A stretch of 64,000 nucleotides of DNA, from positions 31,257,241-31,321,240 of the forward strand of contig JASWHV010000005.1 of NCBI GenBank assembly GCA_030760725.1. Direction: 5' to 3'. Below are positions 33,876 through 46,500 of this stretch, piece after piece. Source of the DNA: Neostapfia colusana (lineage: Eukaryota > Streptophyta > Magnoliopsida > Poales > Poaceae). Position numbers and translations under genes: made by a program. The notes under the pieces are model-generated. The model made no database searches, had not been told where the DNA came from, and saw only the letters and a list, made by a program, of their open reading frames with translations. Within the stretch, counting starts at the first letter, position 1, and every line of letters starts with the position of its first letter.

Positions 33876-33887
33876 ATCTCCCCCTTG
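33876..33887 (-). other. polypurine tract of copia D
   Basis: Minus-strand CAAGGGGGAGAT abutting the LTR. Three similar tracts lie just upstream (see 33957-34085). Confidence 0.85.
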
Positions 33888-34880
33888 ATGAATGCATTGG
33901 CAACACCACTTAAAATCTGAACATTGGCTTATTCACATGAAAAGTTTTGAAAATAATTTCTCCCCCTTTGTAAATCAGAAATAAAATGAGAAGAAAAACA
34001 AAAATACCAAAAATTCTCCCCTTGAGAAGAATCGTGCGAAAACACTTGTGAATGTGTGCAATGTGTGATCAATTTCTCCCCCTTTGACAATGTATTCAGC
34101 AAGGTACAAAAGAGAAGTTTTAATTTGTTATGAGCACATTATAACATATACATATAAAACAAAGCTCATCCAAATCATACTATCAAGTAACTTACACTAT
34201 CACATCAATGAGATACATAAAGTAGTGTAAGCCATGCTAGAGATAAAGTGTAATTTTCGATTTAAGCAAGTCATGATCTCACAAACTTAACTATTTCAAG
34301 ACCTGAAAGCATGACACTTGTTGCTGCATTTTATTTATCATTTAAAGCACAAATTTTGATCTTATGACATTTGCAAGAGATTATATGCAGCATCAGCCTT
34401 ATTCTAACCAACCAAGCCAAGCCTATGTCATTTGACAGTCAGAAGCTTAAGGACATGGTTTTAGTCATACACAACTCCTTTCAAGTTCATATCTAAGTGC
34501 AATGATAAGCCATCTCAAAAGAAGAAGTGCGATGCATGCATATCTTTTCTCATTTTTTTATTTGAACATAAAAACTCAACATGTGAGTTGATTACTTGAT
34601 TAATTTTTTATGATTAAAAGCACTTGTGAGCATGCAACAAGTTCAAAACTGCAAGAAAGTTCGACCATGACCATATTTAGTATAAGTAATTATTCCAATT
34701 ACTAGACATACAAAATGTATAACACGAGTAATGTAGTAAGAACTTTCAGCATGAAAAAGGAATCACAAAGTCATATATGCATGAAATACTATGCTCATAT
34801 TATTTTAATTTCAGATTCACACATAGACATCCCAAGTTTCAAAATCCTCCCTCAATTTAATCCATGAGGATGCATAACCC
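33888..34880 (-). other. 3' untranslated region of copia D with extra polypurine tracts
   Basis: No coding frame is present between RNase H and the LTR. Minus-strand purine tracts CAAAGGGGGAGAA (33957-33969), CAAGGGGAGAA (34013-34023) and CAAAGGGGGAGAA (34073-34085) resemble the terminal polypurine tract. Multiple such tracts near the 3' LTR are known for SIRE-type elements. An envelope-like ORF, present in some SIRE elements, is not seen here. Confidence 0.7.
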
Positions 34881-36677
34881 CTATTTCACTACGCATGTAA
34901 CAAAAACGAGTGAAATCCAAAGGTTTTGTAAAATGTCAGCCAATTGTTGTTCGGTATCTACATGGTGAAGCACAATGTTCCCTTTTTCGACATTATCACG
35001 GAGAAAGTGGTACCTAATGTCAATGTGCTTAGTTCTCGAATGTTGCACGGGGTTTTTAGCAATACAAATGGCACTAGTGTTATCACAAAACAGTGGAACA
35101 CTATCTAGATCAACCCCATAGTCCTTAAGTGTTTGAACAATCCAAAGAATTTGTGAGCAAGCACTAGTAGCAGCTACATATTCAGATTTGGCTGTGGATT
35201 GTGCAACTGAACTTTGTTTTTTAGAGGACCAGGCAACAAGTGAATTACCAAGAAAATGACAAGCACCAGAAGTACTTTTCCTATCAATCCTACAACCCCC
35301 AAAATCAGCATCGTAAAAAGCTTTTAAAGTAACGGTTGAGGAAGAAGGAAGAAAAATGCCAAATTCTTGAGTTCCATGTAAGTACCTGAGAATCCTTTTG
35401 ACGGCTTGACGATGTGAAGCACGTGGGGAGGCTAGAAACCGTGCACAAAGACATACGCTGAATTGTATGTCCGGTCTTGATGCTGTGAGATACAAAAGTG
35501 ATCCGATCATGCTTCTATATTCGTTTTGATCAACGGGATCACAATCTTCATCAAGTTCAAGTGTTGTTTCTGTTCCCACTGGTGTCCAAAGAGGCTTGCT
35601 TTTGTCCATGTTAAAGCGCCTTAGAAGATCTTTTGTATACTTTGTTTGATGCACAAAGGTACCCTCCTTGGTTTGCTTGATTTGCAGCCCCAAAAAGTAC
35701 GTGAGTTCTCCCATCATACTCATCTCAAATTCTGAACTCATCATAGCTGAAAACTTGGACACAAGATCATGAGAAGCACAACCAAAGATAATATCATCCA
35801 TATACACTTGAACAAATAATGATTTATTGCCATGCTTAAGCACAAAAAGAGTTTTATCAACCTTGCCCATGGTAAACCCCTTTTCAAGTAAGAATGTTTT
35901 TAACCTATCATACCATGCTCTAGGGGCTTGTTTGAGACCGTACAAGGCTTTGGACAGTTTGTAAACATGATTAGGAAAATTTGGATTTTCAAAACCAGGT
36001 GGTTGTTTGACATAAACCTCCTCATCTATGTAGCCATTAAGAAAAGCACTTTTAACATCCATTTGATATAGCTTAAAACCTTTAGATGCGGCAAAAGCTA
36101 ACAAAATTCTTATGGCTTCTAATCTAGCAACAGGAGCAAATGTTTTATCAAAATCTAGACCTTCAACTTGTGCGAAACCTTGAGCAACCAACCTAGCCTT
36201 ATTCCTAACCACAACCCCATCCTCACCTTGTTTATTTTTAAACGCCCATTTAGTTCCAATTAAAGTGTGACCTTGAGGTGGATGTACAAGTTTCCAAACA
36301 TTATTTCTTTCAAAATTTTCTAACTCTTCTTGCATGGCAATAATCCAAGATTCATTAGTGGGTGCGTGTGATATATCTTTGGGTTCAAAAGAAACAACAA
36401 AAGCAGAATGAGCATGAGAATTGGGGTTGAAAAACCTGGATCTTGTAACTCGTTCATGCAAGCTTCTAATAATTTGTTGTGGAGGATGACTTTTGAGAAT
36501 CCGGAGGGGAGTGGACACTTCACAAGCTTGTTCTTCTTCATGTTCATCACAAATAGATGAGCTTGTGACGTGAGGAGGATCTGGACCAGCAATGGTGGTC
36601 GTCGGTGCTGGCTGTGGATCAAGATCAGGAGCTGGAACAATGTCATTAGCTGCTGAATTTTCGGGCAGCAGCACCAC
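34881..36677 (-). pseudogene. pol: copia D reverse transcriptase and RNase H
   Basis: A 598-residue frame. RT spans about residues 125-370: NKARLVAQGF at about 158, QMDVKSAFLNG at about 205 and the catalytic YVYMDDIIFG-type motif as YMDDIIFG at 292-299. RNase H follows, with YDADFGG at about 455-461 (usually DADWAG), STAKSEYVA at about 494 and DNTSAI at about 532. The C-terminus diverges after QQLADIL because a one-base deletion near 34920 shifts the frame, so the last 20 or so residues are not the family ones. At the N-terminal side a TAA just upstream (near 36740) separates it from integrase. In the intact family this would be one polyprotein processed by the protease. Confidence 0.92.
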
Positions 36678-36740
36678 TTCTTGCTCTTCTTCAACGAAAA
36701 TACTCTCCCCCTGCAGATATGGATCCGGACCTGCAATATT

Positions 36741-37989
36741 TTAACTAGTACCTGGGCTAGCTTCATCAAAAGAAACCTCACAAGTCTCCAAAATTTTGTT
36801 AGTATCATGTAAAAGCACACGGTAGCCTCTAGTATAAGATGGATAACCAAGAAACCTGCCATCAATAGATCTAGCTTCAAATTTATCAAGATTACCATGT
36901 TTCTTAACAAAGCATTTGCAACCAAAGACCCTAAAGTGTGTGACACTAGGCCTATGTCCAAACCTGAGCTCATGTGGTGTTTTACCTGGCTTAGCACGCA
37001 AGAAAACACGATTTGAGACATAACAAGCGGCTGCAATTGCATCAGCCCAAAAATTCCTAGGAGTTTGATATTCATCAAGCATAGTCCTAGCCATCTCAAC
37101 TAAGGTTCTGTTCTTTCACTCTACATCACCGTTTTGTTGGTGAAGAAAATTGATGATCTATTGCATTTTCAGCACAAAAGTGATCAAATGATTGATTTTT
37201 AAATTCAGTTCCATTATCACTTCTAATTGCTCTTAAAGATCCTAGGTGATCAATTGATAATCTAAGAAATAAAGTTCTAAAGTGACTAAAAGCTTCATTC
37301 TTAGATGCCATAAAGTAAACCCAAGAGTATCTAGAATAGTCATCAACAATCACAAGAACATACCATTTGCCTCCGAAGGATTGAACACGTGAAGGTCCTA
37401 CGGTGTCAAGGTGTAAAAGTTGACCCGGTTCAGTTGTCATGGTCATTGTGAGAGGAGAATGTGAACCTGCAACCATCTTAGCATGTCTACAAGAAGAGCA
37501 CACAATTTCTTTGTCCCCTTTAAGCTTAGGCAGCCCACGTATGCGATCAAGAGCACTAACACGCGTGAGATGATCAAAGCCTACGTGACCAAGTCTATGA
37601 TGCCCAAAATATAAATCTTTGGAATCATTTGCAACTAGACATCTATGCTTAGAGGAAGACATATAATAATCAGCTTTAAAAACTCTTCCAAACCGAGACA
37701 TGTTAAAGATAAGCTCACTATTTGAACCTACAACTTCCAGATTTTCATCTAGCAATTGTGAAACAGAAAGCAAGTTGTATTTCAAAATTTTGACAAGTGC
37801 CACATCCTTCAAAGTGTAGTGATCATTTACTCTAACCGAAACCTTAGCAATTATAGGAGTTGAAGAATTATCGGCAAAAGTAACATTCTCTACACGTGAC
37901 ACAAAAGAGAGACAGGAGAACCATTCTTTGTTACCGGTCATGTGGTGTGAGCAACCTGAATCCACAATCCAAATGTTCTTCTTCCTCAA
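36741..37989 (-). pseudogene. pol: copia D protease and integrase
   Basis: Two frames are joined by a frameshift and a stop near 37110-37130. The first (37126-37989) starts with the protease DSGCSHHMTGN motif. It continues into the integrase zinc domain (RLGHVGFDHL, then CSSCRHAK) and the first two catalytic Asp contexts (LHLDTVGP and RSDNGTEF). The second (36741-37094) is the integrase C-terminal part (ARTMLDEYQTPRNFWADA, then GYPSYTRGYRV). The stretch with the third catalytic residue, Glu, falls in the damaged junction. Integrase upstream of RT is the copia order. Confidence 0.9.
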
Positions 37990-37998
37990 GCGTGTAAC

Positions 37999-40043
37999 CT
38001 ACATAGAAGCACAATACGTCGATGACTCAATACTAGGGTTAGTTAAAAGGCATTTAGGAATCCAGTACTGAGTCACATGACGTCCAGCAGGAATAACATG
38101 CAAAAGCTGAGATAAAACAGCAGGTTTATGAGTCAAAGTTTGAGATTTTTTGTTCTTAACTACTGACCTATGAGGTGTTACTTGTGTAGCACGAAAATTA
38201 GTAGCTCCAGAGGCAAAAACAGAAGGTCCGGAGGCAAAAACTGAAGCTCCGGAGGTAAACTTTGAATATTTCTGACTCATAACAGCAGGTTGCATGTTCC
38301 TGACATTCGTTTTAGTATGTGCAGCAAATTTTGCATAAGAGTTATAAGATCTAGCTTGCATTCTTTCCTTTTTATATTGTTTAGCTAGTCTATAACAAAA
38401 ATCTATGACATGACCATCTCTACCACAATAGGTACAATGAAATTTAACTTTGTGTTCATGTCTAGATGAGCATGCAGTATGCTTATTTGAACCCGAATGT
38501 GACAACACTCCTGCAGATTTAAAAACCACTTCTTTTTGTTTTGGAACTGTTTAAATCAAACCACTTCCTAATGATTTTACAATTTTAGGTGGATGTTCCT
38601 TAGCACGAGCATGTGAATCAAAACCTAAACCAGTTTTATCATTGCAAGACTTGGAAGAATTCAGCAGCAAGTTTAGGTTCTTATTCCCATTACAAAACCG
38701 ATCTAATGTCCTATGCATGTTATCAAGTTTATTTGATAGATCAAGGCAATTTTCACATGAAATTTTCCCTTTTAATTTGCAATTGGAACAATATTTAACT
38801 TCATGAGAACGTAAAACATTGTTCAATATAGAAATTTCTTTCATAGCATCTTGTAGTTTCTTATCAAGATCATCGCTAGTAGAACAATGCAAATCAATTG
38901 TAGAACAACAAGCATCTTTCGAGTTTTTATCATTAAGTGCAGCAAGCTTTTTGTTTTTTTGACTTCAAGTTCAAGTTTATCAAGTGTGGAGGTGTGTGAA
39001 CTTCTTAGAGAGGACAATTGTTCATATATTAAATCACATGAGGAACAAGAATCATCACTAGGAATCAAGGATTTTAAACGATTAATTTCAGATTCTAGTG
39101 ACTCAATTTTAACAGCATTGTCCCTAAGCTTTTTGTCCTTTTTCTTAACAATAATAGTGGCACGAGAAATAGCATCACACATTTCTTCGCAAGTAGGACA
39201 TACCTCTTCGTTGTCACTGTTGTGTTCTGCATCCTCCATACTTGATTTTGATTTGCCCGCCATGAAGCACAAGTTTGCCAGATCATCTTCATCTTCATCA
39301 CTTCCAATGTCTACATCACTCGAGCCAAGTTCTTGAAGTGCGGTGATGAAACTGTTTATCAGTTTGCATCCTGTAAAACCCTTCTTTTTCTTGTTGGTGT
39401 TGCCAAAAGAGGACTTGACTTTATTCTGCTTTTCATCACGGTTAGAAGGACCAGAAAGGTTAGGGCAATCTGTACGAAAGTGTCCTGTCTTACCACATTC
39501 AAAGCATCGTTGAGGTCCGGAGCTTCCTCTCCTTCTAGTTCTCACATTTTGCAATGCTTTTGAGAACCTAGTAGAAAGAAGTACTAGCTCCTCCTCTGGA
39601 AACTCCTCAATCTGTTCCAAGGTTAGTGAAGACAGCAAAGCAAGTGTATTGCTAGATGATTGGCCGGAGCTAGGCATATCACGTTGTGAGACAAATACAA
39701 TAGTCTTATTTGGGTTCTTACGAGATATAATGTCAATTTCATGAGTTTTTAGCTTTTTACAATAAAGCACATCTAATGTAAGAGTACTCATGACAGTGGA
39801 TTCACGTATGGATGTTACTTTCATCTCCCAAATTGACATGTCTAATGCACTTAGTAATTGGCTAGCATTTTCAGCATTTGAAAAATTAACATTGACGCTA
39901 TGCAAGTTGATGAGAATTTTATTAAAGCAAGCAAAGAGGTCATCAATGGACTCACCGGGTTGCATCTCAAAGCGCATGTATAATTTCTTGAACATATCCT
40001 GTCTTACCTCCTTGATCGTGTTGGATCCTTCGTGGTAATCACA
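37999..40043 (-). pseudogene. gag: copia D gag, main part
   Basis: Homologous to J gag from about residue 84 on. The capsid core is in 39600-40043, CCHC knuckle 1 (CFECGKTGHFRTDC) is near 39480-39520, the coiled-coil-like Cys-pair region is in 38600-39250, and knuckle 2 (CTYCGRDGHVIDFC) is near 38400-38440. Breaks include a frameshift in a T-run near 38955 and a nonsense codon near 38551. The nested gypsy C removes continuity at 40048. The linker before protease has three degenerate copies of an SGA/SGPSVFA motif (near 38200-38260), which J lacks. Confidence 0.88.
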
Positions 40044-40048
40044 AAGTG
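40044..40048. other. target duplication AAGTG, left copy (gypsy C)
   Basis: Copia gag sequence duplicated at 52708-52712. Confidence 0.95.
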
Positions 40049-40388
40049 TGTCACACCCGGTTTTTCCGAAGAACAACCAAGTGAATATCACATGTATGCC
40101 AGGATCATTTTCTCATACATGTGATGACAAATAGTGAAGCATCATTTATTACAAGCCAGGTGTCGAATATAAATAAGTCTTACATCGCAAATGTCTCAAT
40201 GGACACTAATGCTTCATCACAAGTAAATAAACTAGCAGCGGAATATTATTCTTTAGGGCTCCATCACAGGCATTGCCCGGGGGTCTTCATGAACCTAAAA
40301 ACCTTCCTCGGGTCCAAAATCTTGGTCATTATACACCACCTCATTATCTTGACCTGAGCAGCAATATAAACCAACAAATATGCAAGGT

Positions 40389-40407
40389 TGAGTACCAATG
40401 GTACTCA
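40389..40407 (-). promoter_or_regulatory. conserved 19-nt palindrome, 3' LTR of C
   Basis: Minus-strand TGAGTACCATTGGTACTCA, a perfect 9-1-9 inverted repeat, 340 nt from the LTR end in element sense. Flanks cacttgc and accttgcat match B. Stem positions 8 and 9 differ from B on both arms, so pairing is kept. Identical copy at 49609-49627. Confidence 0.75.
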
Positions 40408-41725
40408 GCAAGTGTGGGAAAATTATATCATGCATGGCTAGAACAAGGAGAGGTTGAACTCATGGTTAAAGCACTACGCAATCAATACCTATCACCTTAG
40501 CTTATTAAGCACCTACATTACTACACAGGTGAAATGGTCCCAATCTCCCATCCCATCATCATAATCCAATAACCATAACATCATTACCAATGTTAAGCTC
40601 CCCGCTTAACTTCCAAAACCATCAATCCTCTAATCATGAATAAGTCCAGGCCGCTCTTGACCGTGAGCACGGCTGTCAAGACAGTTTTGACTCTGCAGAG
40701 TTTGTACCACTGTACCCACATGTAGTGATTTCATCCCCCGTTGCCGGGTGGACTAAAAGAACCTCCATTATGCCAGTGGCTACGATCCACATTCACACTT
40801 CCCAGGTGTGCAGCCAGGAGATCACTACGAAGCCTTTACAAAGGGATTCCCGACGAGCGTGGGCCCACTGAGGTTTCACCCCTAACAGCATACAAGAGGC
40901 TCCAACCCCGCTGCAGTGGCCCCCTCTTGAGCCTTGCGGTTCATATGGTAGTCCAGCTGACACCTACTTCCCGCACCATCCAACACACCCATACTACGCC
41001 GGGGATACACCTAATTAATTGGCCAAGCTTCCCCATCTCAGCATGTGGTTGGCACTGTAAAGCCGGGTTACATGCTCCATGAACCGGTCCTTAGGATCCA
41101 GGCAAGTACTAAACACAAACCCAAGTCTCGTGCACCCAGCACACAACCAAAACATCCAACTTGCCTTGATCCCTACCTCTACATAACTCACAATAGCTCA
41201 TTCAAGAGTATGGTATAATAAACTGATGATCTCATATCCCAAATATCCCATTCTAAGCATGGCTAAGCATATGCATGTAAATAAATGACATGACAAAATA
41301 AATCCCAACCCAAGCTACAAGGAAGCAAGGTAATGCAATTCTAGGGAAACATCCTAGCATGGGTTTCATATTTCATTTGACAATGCAAATAATTCTATCT
41401 ACACATCCTAGCATAGGATCAAAGTGGTCAAGGACACTTGCCTCCTTCTTGCTGCTCTTGAAATGGGTAGTCCTGATCTTGGAAAGGAATAACTTGCTCT
41501 TGAACAGGTTCTACTTCATACCATCACACATAGCAAAAGAAAAATAACAATCATAAGACATAGTTCACACTTCTTACTTCATACAAACCACACATTCATA
41601 TTTATGAAATTCATTCACCATTATATGTGTTGTGGTTACTTTGTGTGTTGATCTGTGGCTTGCATACACTTTTATTTATATGTGTATGATTCCTACTTTG
41701 GTGTTCATATTTATACTTACATACC

Positions 41726-41741
41726 ATATATATATATATAT
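41726..41741. repeat. (AT)8 microsatellite in 3' LTR of C
   Basis: Eight AT units. The other LTR has 21 units at 50946-50987. Confidence 0.95.
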
Positions 41742-43040
41742 GTGTGTGTTTCAGTTTTAAATAAATTCCTTATATTAAACTACCAAGTATGTATGAAAAG
41801 TATTTTTCTTCTCCATATGTGCCTTCATAATTTCTATCAACCCTAAACTGAACTCTTTGGATTTTAAAAACTCCATTTATCATTTACTAGTTGCTATATT
41901 TTCAGATTTATATTCCTATGCATAATTGTGTATTTTATTATGAAATTAGTAATACACATCATCTAAACAGTATAGGTTTTGGTCCTAAATAATTTAATAA
42001 CATATTTTGACCTTGGCCTCTGATGTAAACTATTTCATAATTATTTTCCCTATTTTTCTATAGCTATTCTTTACTTAAAAATGTGTCCCTATACAATTAA
42101 ATGTGAATAACAAATAAAACAGATTCATTTCAGCCCAAAATATAGTTTTATCTCACTCCAAGGTTTTCTAAGTACTGAGAAAGTTTTTAATTAATCTTGA
42201 CAATTATGTTTGTCCCACTTTTTAATTTTTAAATACTAGTCACATATTCAATTTTCTAAATTAAATACTAAACAGGGCTAAAATAATGAACTCACCCCAT
42301 TACAGAGTCTATAATATTATTTTCATAATTTCCAGGGGTCTAGCTACACTTATCAGAGGCGTTTTTCCTAATTTTTATTAAGTCCAGGGGCTAAAACTGA
42401 TTTTTAAATGAATTTACATGATTTTCTGGAGTTCCAGGGGCTAGATCAGAAGTTTCCGGGGCTAGCTCTTATTTCCCGAGAACCCCAGGGGGTAGCACGT
42501 AAGAATTCCAGTCTTTATAACGTGGGGCTGACGTGGACCGTCCGATTTTAAACCGACGGCTGAGATTATAACATCGAACCGGTACGCGGGGTTTTAAAGT
42601 CTACCGTGCGATTTAAAATAAACGGCGCACAAGCGGCCACGTCGCTCTGATCGAGCGCGGGCGGCGCTGCCGGCGGCGCATGGCGGCGGGAAGCGGCGAT
42701 CTCGCCGGAAAGTTTCGGATCCTCGAGAATTCTGCCTAGAACTGTGATCTTATGGCATAGATCGGTAGAGGGGAGGTCAGGGATCTCACCTCGGGGGTCC
42801 TGGAAAGTGATCGGCGGCGAGGTCCGAGGCAAAACCACGGCGAAGCTCGTCGGCGCTTTGTTTACACCGCAAGTCACCGAGTTTTCTGCACCTGCAAGGT
42901 TCCCCGGAGGCGGTGGATCAAGACCAGCGAGTTAGATAAGAGTTTCCAAGCTTAGATCGGCCAGAATTCACCGGCGAAGTCACGGTGCTCACCGGAGTGA
43001 AAATCGGCGATCACGTGGGAAAAACCGATCGGGGCTGGGG

Positions 43041-43048
43041 TTTTTATA
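43041..43048 (-). promoter_or_regulatory. TATA box, 3' LTR of C
   Basis: Minus-strand TATAAAAA in gctataaaaacccc, about 410 nt into the LTR. The other LTR has it at 52305-52312. Confidence 0.75.
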
Positions 43049-43453
43049 GCCGGGGAAGGGCGGTGGGTCAGTTGTGATCGAGTTTGATTCTTCTGGGACC
43101 GGAATTCGGGCTGAGGGACGCGGTAATTCGATCGGTTAAGATCGCGCGCGCGCGGGAGAGTCCGGGGTCGCGGGGTTAGGGATGACAGGTGGGTCCCACC
43201 CGTCTGTGAGAGACAGCGCGGGCGCACGGGGGCGGGCTGGCGCGGGGGAAACTGGGCCGGCTGGCGGGTTTCGGCCCACTGGCCGGTTTTTTTCCCGTTT
43301 CTCTTTTTCTTTTTCCATTTCTTTTCTGTTTTGAGTCTAATTTGAATTCCAGTTTGAATTTGAATTTTTGCAAAACATGCAACACGTCCAAAAATTTTTA
43401 AATTCCCCTCTGAACATGGTTTAGAGTTTTGAATCAAAATTTAGGGTGTTACA

Positions 43454-43472
43454 GCTCTACCCCCCTTAAAAG
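43454..43472 (-). other. polypurine tract of gypsy C
   Basis: Minus-strand CTTTTAAGGGGGGTAGAGC directly before the 3' LTR. Confidence 0.9.
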
Positions 43473-43546
43473 AAATCTCGTCCTCGAGATTGGTGTTTCT
43501 AAGAGAACAATTCCGGAAATTGTGCCTTGAGCTCATCTTCCCGTTC

Positions 43547-46500
43547 CTAGGTGGCTTCCTCTTCTGAGTGATGCTTCCACTGCACCTTGCACATCCGGAT
43601 TCTCTTATTTCTGGTGAGGCGTTCCATTGTCTCCAAAATCTTGTATGGTTGCTCGGCATAAGACAAATCCTCAGCTACATCCACTTCATTCATGGGTAAC
43701 ACCTCTTCAGGCGTCCTCAGACATTTCTTGAGTTGTGACACATGGAACACATCGTGCACGTCCGATAGATGAACCGGTAACTCTAGTTGGTACGCCACTT
43801 CGCCTTTCCTTTCCAAAACTTGAAAGGGTCCAATGTATCGAGGTGACAACTTCCCTTTCACCTTGAACCGACAAAGTCCTCTGATAGGGGACACCTTGAG
43901 ATAAACATAGTCTCCCACGTTGAAAACGAGCTCTCTTCTTCGTACATCGGCATAGCTCTTTTGGCGTGTTTGTGCTATCCTCAAGTTGTTGCGAATCTCC
44001 CTCACCTTTGCCTCGGCTTCTTGTAGCACTTCTGGACCAAACACTTTACTTTCTCCTGTTTGGTCCCAAAATAGGGGAGTTCTGCACTTCCTTCCATACA
44101 AAGCTTCAAACGGTGACATCTTCATACTAGCTTGATAACTGTTGTTATAGGAAAACTTCGCATACGGTAAGTTCTTGTCCCAACTCCTATTGTTTTTGAG
44201 TGCACATGCCCTTAACATATCTTCAAGGATCTGATTGGTTCTCTCCGTCTGCCCGTCAGTTTGGGGATGATAGGCAGAGCTGAAGTTCAGATGGGTTCCC
44301 ATGGTTTCATGCAACTTCTGCCAAAACCTCGAGGTGAACTGTGTCCCTCGGTCCGACACTATCTTCTTTGGCACTCCATGGTAACACACAATCCTTGACA
44401 TGTACAATTCTGCCAATTTGGATCCGCTGTAGCTTTCTTTCACAGGAATGAAATGAGCTACCTTGGTTAGCCTATCAATAATGACCCATATTGAATCATA
44501 CCTGGATTGGGTCCTAGGCAATCCCACAACAAAATCCATGCTGATTTCTTCCCACTTCCATTCAGGCACTTTGAGTGGTTGCAACAATCCCGCGGGTCGT
44601 TGATGTTCTGCTTTCACCAACTGACATGTGTCACATAGGGCAACATGTTCTGCGACATCTCGCTTCATGCCATACCACCAATACCTGCTCTTGAGGTCCT
44701 GGTACATCTTCGTACTCCCAGGATGAATGGAATAGTCGGAATCGTGAGCCTCCTTCAAAATTAATTCCCGGATCTCTTTTACTTCTGGCACACAGATCCT
44801 TTTCCCGTGCCACACCGTTCCTTGTTCATCCTCTCTAAAACCAGGAGCTTTATTTTCCTTGATGAGCTGTCTGATCTCTTGTATCTTCTCATCATTCTTT
44901 TGACCCTCGCGTATGTCTTGCTCGAGTGTGCAGTCCACTTCCATGGCGATGGCTTCACCACTATTTACTAGACATACATTGAGCCTTATAACCTCGTCCT
45001 TCAATTCTGCAGGCATGTCCTTCAAGGTCAACTTATTGACCTGCACTTTACGACTCAAAGCATCGGCCACGACGTTTTCTTTCCCGGGATGATAGTTGAT
45101 GCCCACATCAAAGTCATTGATTAGCTCTAACCATCTCCTTTGTCTGAGGTTGAGATCTGGCTGTGTGAATATGTACTTCAAACTCTTATGATCCATATAT
45201 ATCTCTGTCCTCTTCCCCATCAAATAGTGCCGCCAAATTTTCAACCCGTGTACCACTGCAGCTAGTTCTAGGTCATGTGTAGGATAGTTCTTTTCGTGCT
45301 TCCGAAGCTGCCGGGATGCATATGCCACGACATGTCCTTCTTGCATGAGAACACATCCCAACCCGTTTCCAGAGGCATCGCAGTACACTGTGAAATTCTT
45401 CTGCATATCTGGCATAACCAACACTGGGGCTGTTGTCAATCTCTTCTTTAGCTCTTGAAAGCTCGTCTCGCACTGTGGCGTCCAGGTGAATGTGATTCCC
45501 TTCTCCAACAGTTTAGTGAGAGGTCTCGAGATCTTGGAGAATCCCTCAATAAACCGTCGATAGTATCCAGCCAATCCCAAAAAGCTTCGAACTTCCCCGA
45601 CATTTTCAGGGGTTTTCCACTTCTGGATATCTTCGATTTTGGCGGGATCTACGGAGATTCCTCCCTCCGAGAGTATATGTCCTAAAAAGGGAACTCTTTT
45701 CAGCCAAAACTCACACTTGCTCAACTTGGCATATAGTTGGTGTTCTCTCAGCCTCTGTAACACCAACCTTAGATGTTTCTCATGTTCTTCTTCATCTTTG
45801 GAGAAGACGAGAATATCATCTATGAAAACCACCACAAATTTGTCCAGATATTCCATGAATACCTTGTTCATGAGGTACATGAAATATGCCGGGGCATTGG
45901 TTAGCCCGAAAGGCATGACAGTGTATTCATACAGTCCGTACCGAGATACGAAAGCTGTCTTGGGAATATCAGATTGCCTTATCTTGAGTTGGTGGTATCC
46001 CGACCTGAGATCAATTTTCGAGAACACACAAGCTCCCCTCAACTGATCAAACAAGTCTTCAATGCGGGGTAATGGGTACTTGTTCTTGATGGTTACCTCA
46101 TTCAAGGCACGGTAATCCACGCATAACCTTTGAGTTCCATCTTTCTTAGGCACAAATATCACCGGAGCTCCCCATGGTGAGGAACTAGGGCGAACATACC
46201 CCTTCTCCGTCAATTCTCTCAAATGATCCTTGAGCTCTTCTAGCTGCTTGGATTCCATTCGATAAGGTCTCTTGTATATCGGGGCTGTTCCCGGTACTAG
46301 CTCAATTGCGAATTCCACTTCACGGTCGGGAGGCATACCTGGCAACTCCTCCGGAAAAACATCTGGATATTCCCTGATAGTCCTGATTTCCTCAACTTTC
46401 ACCTCCACTTGATTTAATTTAATGTCCCTCCTAGGCTCGTGTATCGTTATGAACTTTACTCTTGTGCCACTAGGGTGAGTTAGTTCCACCGTTCTGGTCG

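Larger units (their letters stand above)
40049..43453 (-). repeat. 3' LTR of gypsy C
   Basis: 3405 bp, (+) TGTCACACCC to GTGTTACA. Contains the conserved palindrome (40389-40407), an (AT)8 microsatellite (41726-41741) and the minus-strand TATA box TATAAAAA (43041-43048) in a GC-rich promoter-proximal part (42500-43300). The small frames here are duplicated in the other LTR and are not genes. Confidence 0.95.

Noticed and set aside
33888..34880. Possible envelope-like ORF after copia D RNase H, as known in some SIRE elements
   Set aside because: No frame longer than a few dozen codons and no transmembrane or coiled-coil pattern. The region is AT-rich and noncoding.
36320..37099. 259-residue minus-strand frame overlapping copia D pol
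   Set aside because: Shadow of the integrase and RT frames in another phase. It is Leu-rich only because of codon shift.
40741..41082. 113-residue plus-strand frame, with a copy at 49961-50302
   Set aside because: Identical in both C LTRs because they are LTRs, antisense to the element, without a recognisable domain.
42566..42935. Minus- and plus-strand frames near the C LTR promoter, duplicated at 51812-52199
   Set aside because: GC-rich LTR sequence around the TATA box. Indels between the LTRs shift the frames.
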